A stretch of 64,000 bases of DNA, from assembly GCA_031772625.1 (NCBI GenBank), contig CM062819.1:1228935070-1228999069 (forward strand), given 5' to 3'. The notes below the pieces were generated by a model. The model saw only the letters and a program-made list of their open reading frames with translations, was not told the DNA's origin and searched no databases. Positions 58,133-64,000 of this stretch are shown one piece after another; positions within the stretch are counted from its first letter, which is position 1, and each line of letters begins with the position of its first letter. Source of the stretch: Pinus tabuliformis (taxonomy: Eukaryota; Streptophyta; Pinopsida; Pinales; Pinaceae). The translations under genes and the position numbers were made by a program.

Positions 58133-58271
58133 AATGGACATGCATTGAACAACATAATTGACTAACCAAACAAAACTATTCACGCCTGACATTAAGCATT
58201 GTTGATAGGGGAAGCAGTTAACAAAAAAACCTGAGCTCGGGCTGAGGACTGAAACTTGCTTGAGCCAGCAT

Positions 58272-58994
58272 CTATTCATCCGAATCTTCTTCCGAATCTT
58301 CCGGGTAAATCCAGTATTCGCCTTCTGGTGGGGGTCCCCAGTCATACTTGGCTTTGCCTTTCGCTGGTGCTGGTTGAGAGGCTGGTGGAGCAGCTCCTGG
58401 CTCAGATTGTGCCCCAGCTTTTTCCTCAGCAGCCTTGGAGCTCTCTGCAGGATGAGTTGGGGCACTGGGTTGCTCCCCCCCTTCTTCTTTCGCCTCTTCC
58501 ATGAATAATACTGAAACATGAGCTTGAATGCTGGAATTACCTTGGGCGTTGCTGAAAGAGAAAATCGTTGTGCCAAACGCAGGTAGCGGGGCAGCTCTTG
58601 GGTCCTGCGGTCTGGCATCCAGAAATTGCTGCGACTGGATGGGGTTGGCTTCCTCCACCCTGTGGCACAGACAGCGGCAACAATTTGAAGACGGGTTAAC
58701 CGGGGGGCGTGAGGTTCCGCCTCGTCCTGTACCGCGACGACTGAAGGGCCTCTGTCTCGGCGCCATGGTTTCCAAACTACCTGCAATCCCTTTTGCTGCC
58801 CGTTCACCGCTTCCGTGAACCAGAGGGAGTCTTCGTGCCTGCGCTCTGAGCCTTGACGCACAGAGACCCTCCTCCACAAATCGAACAGACAAACATTCCC
58901 AATTCTCTCCAGTCTTATGCTGCAATGGTATGCATTGGTTCTGGTGAGCCATAACTCGCCTCTGCCACAGTGTATGGAGCGCAGCTGCTTCCAT
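58272..58994 (-). CDS. LINE-A2 ORF3, unknown protein of 240 residues
   Basis: An intact frame starting at ATG 58,994, 60 bp after the ORF2 stop. The N-terminal half is basic and Cys/Arg-rich (RFVEEGLCASRLRAQARRLP, RGTGRGGTSRPP, NCCRCLCHRVEE). The middle has FSFSNAQGNSSIQAHVSV. The C-terminal third is Ala/Glu/Pro-rich (EEAKEEGGEQPSAP, PGAAPPASQPAPAKGKAKYD) and ends strongly acidic (GEYWIYPEDSEEDSDE). The FSFS...V and Y-x-W-x-P parts are similar in LINE-A1 ORF3 at the same place. No known domain. A second frame of 444 codons overlaps it (57,851-59,185), so coding use of this frame is inferred mainly from the LINE-A1 comparison and its biased C-terminus. Confidence 0.45.
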   Translation of the reverse strand: MEAAALHTLWQRRVMAHQNQCIPLQHKTGENWECLSVRFVEEGLCASRLRAQARRLPLVHGSGERAAKGIAGSLETMAPRQRPFSRRGTGRGGTSRPPVNPSSNCCRCLCHRVEEANPIQSQQFLDARPQDPRAAPLPAFGTTIFSFSNAQGNSSIQAHVSVLFMEEAKEEGGEQPSAPTHPAESSKAAEEKAGAQSEPGAAPPASQPAPAKGKAKYDWGPPPEGEYWIYPEDSEEDSDE

Positions 58995-59054
58995 AAATGG
59001 CCGTCCCCTCGATCTCTAGCTCTCACGCTTGCCCACCAGGGCGGCGTGGAGCAT

Positions 59055-62000
59055 TTAATTCCAAGTTTGAGCTTGAGCCCGCCCATGTAGACCATGTGGC
59101 GTACTATCCTCCCCCTGCGTGGCACCCGCATCCGGGTAGGCGTTGTCATTTTGGAGAAGCTTGTCCAGTTCCTGGGCTTGAGCATTGTCTGAGATCACTG
59201 TTGGGCCCCCTGTGAGGAGTGTATGTTTATGGTCTGCCCCTATGTTGGCAAGAAGGTCGGCGACTTTGTTGCCTTCTCTTTTTGTGTGAGAAAAAGAGAT
59301 TGCCCTGTTGCTGCGTAGGGCTTGTTCAATTGCTTCTAAACATGCTGCCAGTCGCCAACTGTTTGTGATTTTTTTCACTTGAGAGCCATTCTGCATTTTT
59401 TTGGCCATGTTTATAAGAATCTGGGAATCTCCTTCCACAATCAAGGGCTGCAATTGGAGGTTTTCAGCTAGGAGGAGCCCTTGCCAAAGTCCTTCTATTT
59501 CCGCTGAATTGTTTGTATCCCAGCCCAGAGATCCCAAAAATATTTTCAAGGGTGTGCCTTCATGATTTCTGAGGATGCCTCTAAAGCCTGCTTTTCCGGG
59601 ATTGCCTTTGGAGGCTCCATCGAAATTGAGCTTGTAAGAGTATTTAGGTGGGGCACTCCAGGTATCTTTGCTTGAATCACTGCTAGTGGAGATACTATTC
59701 CCATGTTGGGATTGAGGGATGTTCAATTGCCAGTTGCTTAATATACCTTTCTCATTATCCAGAGAGGGAAAATCTTCCCTTGTCCAGGATTGGAGGTTCA
59801 GCGTTTCATTCAGGTTCCCACATAGTTTGATCCAGACCTCCTCAATCCTTGTGCTTTGATTTTTGAAGATCCGCTTATTCCTTTCTTTCCATATACTCCA
59901 GGATATGAGGCCCGGTAGCAAATTCCATAAGCAATTGAGGAGTTCACTCTTATAAAGGTTCTGCGGCCAGTGTCTTAGTGTTTCAGTGATGTCGTCTTGT
60001 GTTCTACATCTTTTTTGACATCTGAAGCCCGCCTTTTCCCATAGTTGATTAGCTAGGGGGCAGGTATCCAAGAGGTGTTGAAGCGTTTCCTCATTTTGGC
60101 CACAGTTGGGGCATCGCGAGGGTCCATGAAAATTCCTTCTTCTTAATTTATCCCAAGTGAGGATTCTTTTGTGACTGACTAGCCACAAGAAATAGGAGAT
60201 CTTGGGCCATGAACCGAAGCTCCATATTTTGCTCCAAATGGGGTCAGGGTGGATATTGTTGTTACAGAGTATCTTATAAGCTTCTGAAGTAGTGAAGTCA
60301 CCTTTTGGGAGATATCCCCATCTCAGGATGTCGGCTGCTTCATTATATCGGATTCTTCTTTTATCCAGCTCCTTCTCTAGAACCCCTGTATTCTGCACAT
60401 ATGTGGTAGTGGCCCATTGATTTCCATGATTCCACTTCCTGAATCCATGTTCCGTTTCTGGCCCCCAGTAGTTGTGGATCTTTTCTTGCTGCTGCTCTTG
60501 CCTGACTTGTTCCAAAGGTAAATGGAGGGTGTGAATGAGCTTTGGCATCTGATTCCAAGCATCTGTCCAAAACCTTGCTGTTTGACCATTTCTCACTTCC
60601 CAAAAGCTGTGTTGCTGTATTAAGTGGTAGTGCTGTTTGGCCGCGTTCCATACAAGCGAGCCTTTCTCCCAGGGGATGAACCGGATGAGCTCCTCCTGGG
60701 GTCTGTTGTTAGCATATTTAGCTGTCCAGATTCTGGCCCAAGGCTTTTCCGGATTAGTAATCCAGTGCCACCAAATTTTTACGCTCATGATGGCATTACT
60801 GTGCTCCGGATCCCTCAGCCCTATACCTCCTTTTTCTTTTGGCTGGCATACTGTTGGCCACTTGACCAGGGCCCATTTCCTATTGGTTGCTGTTCCTCCC
60901 CAGAGAAAGCTGCGTTGAAGCTGCCTAATTCTCTTCAGGGCCCAATTGGGGGCTGCAAGAATTGAAAATAGGTACAGCGGCATGGCTTGGAGGACAGATT
61001 TAATGAGCACCACTCTACTAGCTAGGTTGAGAGATCTATGAGTCCAAGAGCTGAGCCGGGATTCCATTTTCTCTATGAGAGTGCGCCAAGCGGAGTGCTT
61101 TAGAGCTGAGGCTGTAAGAGGGGCTCCAAGGTATTTTGAGGGGAGAGAGGCGCTGGGGAATCCAGGATGCGAATGATAGCAGATTTTACAAGTGGAGGCG
61201 TATGAAAAAAGAAAATCTGCGATTTGGTACAATTTACCTTCGTGCCTGAAGCTTCAGCAAAGTCAGTGAGCAAGGATTTGAGGCGGGCAGCTTCCTGGGC
61301 TGAAGGGTAGCCAAAAAGCATGGTATCATCAACAAATTGCTGATGTGAGGTGGCTGGGGAGTTGTGAATGGAAAGGCCCTTGAGATGATGAGATTGGAGA
61401 GCTTGTTTGATGTGACGTCCTAGTCCTTCTGCCATGAGGACAAAAAGGAAGGGGGATAGGGGGTCCCCTTGCCTGATTCCCCTTGAAGGTTTGAAAGGCT
61501 TTGAAGGGATGCCATTTACTAGGATGGAGAACTGAGACGAGTTTATCAGACTCATAACCCATCGAATCCACATAGCGCTAAAACCAAAAGCTTTTAACAT
61601 TTGCTGTATAAAGGTCCAGCTGAGTTTATCGAAAGCTTTTGAAAGATCTAGTTTAAGGAGCATACCTGCCTGTTTGGACTGCTTGAGGGAGTGGATGATT
61701 TCATGCGTGAGAAGAATGCCATCCAAAATTTGTCTGCCCTCCACATAGCCTGATTGTTCCTGAGATATGAGCAACGGTAGCAGAGGCTTCAGCCGATTGG
61801 CTACTACTTTAGAAACGACTTTGTATATAACATTACAAAGAGCAATCGGCCTGTATTTGTCAGGCGTGATGGCTTCCTTCTCCTTAGGGATCAGGGCTAT
61901 GAACGTTGTGTTGAGAGCTGGTAGCATCCAGTGGAGGGCTCTCGATTCTTCCACCATTTGCCAAACCTCTTGTTTGATCAGCTCCCAAAAGGTGTGAAAG

Positions 62001-63418
62001 AACGTGGATGTGAATCCGTCGGGCCCTGGTGCTTTTCCTTCTTTGAGCTGGAACATCGCTTCATCTACCTCCTGAGGCGATATTGGGCGAAGGAGAAGCT
62101 CATTGTGTTCTTCCTTGACGATTCTGGGCACGTTGCTAGTGATTTTTTCGATTGCTATTCTCCTGTCTCCTTCGGGCTCCTGTAGTATCTGATTGAAGTG
62201 ATTACGTAATTCTGCTTCTATTTCCTCATGCTTTTCTAGCTTTTCTCCTCCTTGCTTCTGGATGAATGGGATATTATTATGCATTCTTCTCTGTATTGTG
62301 GTTCTATGGAAGAATTTGGTGTTGCGCTCTCCTTCCTTCAACCATCTTATTCGGGATTTTTGCTTCTAGTATACCTCCTCCTGCTTCTGCCTGTCCTGAA
62401 GCTGACTATGGATGCGCCTTTCCTGTTCTAGAGTCCCTTCAGTGTGCCCTTCTGTGATTATCTTCTGATGGAGGTCTGTTAGTTCCAAGTTGAGAGATTG
62501 CTGAGCTTTGAAGATGTCTCCAAAGGTTTCTCTGTTCCATCTCTTTAGGTGGCCTTTGAGGTACCGGAGCTTCTGCTGAAATTGATACATCTTGGATCCC
62601 TCTGGAGGAGTGAAGGAGGTCCATATGGATTTTACAAAGTCTTTGAACTCAGGGTGCGTGATCCAAAAACCTTCAAAGCGGAAGGGTCTGCGCGTTTGAT
62701 CCCCAGGTCGTTGCCATTGAAGAGCTATCGGCCAGTGGTCCGAGCCCGTGTGCTGAAGTATAGCTGCTGAAAAATCTCCTCCCAAATGAATCGCATTATC
62801 TGAGATGAGGATGCGATCGAGTTTGGAGGCGATTTGGTGTTTTCCAGCTCTGCGGTTGCTCCAGCTGAACGTGCCATTGCAGAATGGCATGTCTATGAGG
62901 GAGGCATTTTGTATGAAGTTCTTGAAGTGGTTGGTTTCTTGTTCCAGTCTGTTCCTCCCTCCTTTCTTTTCCTCTAGCTTTGTGATCATGTTGAAATCTC
63001 CCCCGACAATCCATAGAGGGTACCTTCTGTTGTTGTTCAGTGCCTCTATGGTATTTAGAAGTGCTATTTTGCTCCCTGTGTCCTGTGGGAAGTACACATT
63101 TGAGAGGTTGCCATGAACATTCGTGCCCAGAATGTGAAAAGCCGCCTGTATTAGATGGTGGGAGGCGTGGAAATCTGAGAGATCTATTGCTTGTTCATTC
63201 CATGCAATGGCTAACCCCCCTGATGCTCCAGATGCGTCTACTGCCACTGAGCGGCAACCTGGCCATGCCTTCGTGAGGATGCTACCTAAGGTATTACTGT
63301 TACATTTTGTTTCCTGGAGGAAGCATATTTGTGGCTTCTCCATTTTAATCATGTTTTTTAGCATTCTTAGTTTCCCTGGGCTGTTGAGCCCTCTTAAATT
63401 CCAGGAGACTAGCTTCAT
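59055..63418 (-). pseudogene. LINE-A2 ORF2: EN-RT-zf-RNase H polyprotein, two lesions
   Basis: Endonuclease (63,418 to about 62,700): SWNLRGLNSPGK, LQETKC, GGDFNMI, SKLDRILIS and GSDHWPIAL, with catalytic residues kept. An in-frame TAG at 62,366-62,368, where a Trp codon is likely, separates it from the RT. RT (62,341 to about 60,900): EGKAPGPDGFTSTFF, LIPKEKEAITPDKYRPIALC, GYVEGRQILDGILL, DLSKAFDKLSW, SRGIRQGDPLSPFLF and the active site QQFVDDTMLFG. A one-base loss near 61,161-61,166 (CTGGATTCC, one G fewer than LINE-A1's frame needs) shifts the frame before LPSKYLGAPLT. zf-RVT: CPNCGQNEETLQHLLDTC (about 60,130-60,070). RNase H (about 59,625-59,235): NFDGASKGNPGKAGF, NNSAEIEGLWQG, VEGDSQILIN, NKVADLLANIG, all four acidic residues present. 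Confidence 0.95.
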
Positions 63419-63816
63419 GGTTCACTATTTGCAGTGGGTTTGTAATACTTTGTCAATTTCGCATACCTTCCAGAGTCTAGCAGGAGCCTCCCGATCTCAA
63501 TGGTTCTCTGCAGATCTGTTTTCCTTCCTCTTTTCTTTGATTCTTTTGGGGGTTGGCTTCCATCCCATTGGCTTCCGGGTTGAATCCCTAGTTGTTGCTG
63601 CTGATAAGCTCTGGAAATGACTACCTCCAGCTTATTGAGTTGGGATTCAGTGATGTTGTCATAGGTTTTTGTTTTGCATGCTAACTCCAGCTCTAGAATG
63701 TTCAATCCATTCAGGTCGATGCTCTCAGGTTCTTCTTCCATAGGTTTCACCTGATTGCCCTCTTCCTCGTTTGGCATTGTGCTTGAAGGTGGGTTCATCG
63801 TGCTCCCCGGCTCCAT
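63415..63816 (-). pseudogene. LINE-A2 ORF1, C-terminal part
   Basis: The last 133 codons or so of ORF1, cut at its 5' side by truncation of the insertion. The reading has MEPGSTMNPPSSTMPNEEEG, a short acidic stretch, LNGLNILELELACKTKTYD, NKLEVVISRAYQQQQLGIQP, a basic KKRGRKTDLQRTIEIGRLLL and SGRYAKLTKYYKPTANSEP. The LEVxxSRAxQQ and SGRYxKLTKYYKP blocks are shared with LINE-A1. The DUF4283 domain and zinc knuckle are missing. The stop TGA (63,415-63,417) overlaps the ORF2 ATG (63,416-63,418). Confidence 0.88.
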
Positions 63817-63824
63817 TTCCTTGT

Positions 63825-63841
63825 ATTTTGACTCTTTTCTT
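63825..63841. repeat. LINE-A2 target-site duplication, right
   Basis: ATTTTGACTCTTTTCTT, a perfect copy of 57,793-57,809. It fixes the 5' end of the truncated insertion at 63,824. Confidence 0.93.
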
Positions 63842-63888
63842 ACCTACACTAATTGAAACTTAATAGCTACTACCTTGAAGGATGTCAC

Positions 63889-64000
63889 TGGTTCTCTGCA
63901 GATCTGTTTTCCTTCCTCTTTTCTTTGATTCTTTTGGGGGTTGGCTTCCATTCCATTGGCTTCCGGGTTGAATCCCTAGCTGTTGCTGCTGATAAGCTCT
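63889..64000 (-). mobile_element. Second LINE-A ORF1 fragment, continues past the window
   Basis: 63,889-64,000 repeats 63,501-63,612 with two substitutions in 112 bp, in the same orientation. It codes for the same QQLGIQPGSQW...KKRGRKTDLQRT part of ORF1. It lies outside the LINE-A2 target duplication. At its left edge there is no poly(A), and the sequence changes abruptly at 63,888. Confidence 0.85.

Larger units (their letters stand above)
57810..63824 (-). mobile_element. LINE-A2: 5'-truncated L1-type retrotransposon, nearly intact ORF2
   Basis: A 6.0-kb insertion on the minus strand, flanked by a perfect 17-bp duplication and ending in an A-rich tail (T-rich run 57,810-57,822). It holds the C-terminal part of ORF1, a complete-length ORF2 with one stop and one frameshift, and a GC-richer 3' region with ORF3 and a repeated 12-bp motif. 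Truncation falls inside ORF1. The perfect duplication and few lesions make it much younger than LINE-A1, and its proteins are clearly related to LINE-A1 along the full length. Confidence 0.95.

Noticed and set aside
57851..59185. A 444-codon open frame on the minus strand overlapping the end of ORF2 and all of ORF3
   Set aside because: It overlaps RNase H-containing ORF2 and ORF3 in another phase, its composition is Arg/Trp/Pro-rich and irregular, and it runs through the 12-bp motif array and to the poly(A). Probably open by chance in GC-richer DNA, but its length is noted so that conservation can decide.

Overview
The window looks like intergenic DNA from a large, repeat-rich land-plant nuclear genome. 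A gymnosperm seems most likely, but this is inference. The supporting evidence is two L1-type LINEs with DUF4283-type ORF1, a plant Helitron, a Ty3/gypsy fragment, a tRNA-derived SINE, long AT-rich stretches, microsatellites, and broken pieces of plant gene families (F-box, ATL-type RING-H2, UDP-glycosyltransferase, oxalate-CoA ligase-like AMP-binding enzyme). I see no gene that is clearly intact, and no tRNA, rRNA or CRISPR array.

Layout. 0-1 kb: decayed LINE 3' end (+). 1.2-1.9 kb and 7.3-7.6 kb: two broken copies of the 3' exons of an AAE3-like acyl-activating enzyme (-); a third exon lies at 20.4 kb. 2-7 kb: AT-rich DNA with short tandem duplications. 8-10.7 kb: a nest in which repeat family R1 holds one arm of a foldback element, that arm is split by a SINE, and a truncated gypsy element (LTR, PBS, gag; -) sits alongside. 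12.17-19.62 kb: full-length, heavily mutated LINE (LINE-A1, -) with 11-bp target-site duplications. 19.7-21.5 kb: RING-H2, AAE3-like and UGT gene fragments. 21.5-23.55 kb: candidate non-autonomous DNA transposon with a 9-10 bp duplication. 25.3-26.3 kb: a second LINE type (+). 26.8-27.2 kb: UGT fragment (+). 28-30.6 kb: tandem repeats. 30.9-32.6 kb: acidic ORF (-) diverging from an F-box pseudogene (+). 33.2-39.0 kb: Helitron Rep-helicase pseudogene (+). 39.6-40.9 kb: 663-bp direct duplication holding an inverted scrap of the Helitron. 41.2-44.3 kb: long unrecognised coiled-coil protein pseudogene (-). 45.3-48.1 kb: main R1 repeat array. 48.3-49.1 kb: R2 repeats rich in CGCAATCG. 49-53 kb: extremely AT-rich DNA. 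53.35-53.96 kb: complete foldback element. 57.81-63.82 kb: LINE-A2 (-), a younger 5'-truncated relative of LINE-A1 with a perfect 17-bp target-site duplication. A further ORF1 copy begins at 63.89 kb.

The most interesting features are: (i) in the LINE-A family, ORF1 and ORF2 overlap by ATGA and there is an additional ORF3 downstream of the RNase H domain, plus a repeated 12-bp motif in the 3' region; (ii) the unrecognised 41-44 kb protein; (iii) the nested R1/foldback/SINE structure that orders the insertions in time; (iv) tandemly triplicated exons in the Helitron N-terminus and a duplicated antisense copy of part of it; (v) three scattered fragments of one AAE3-like gene, one with its intron sequence inverted.

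All coding assignments come from reading translated motifs by eye. No database search was run.
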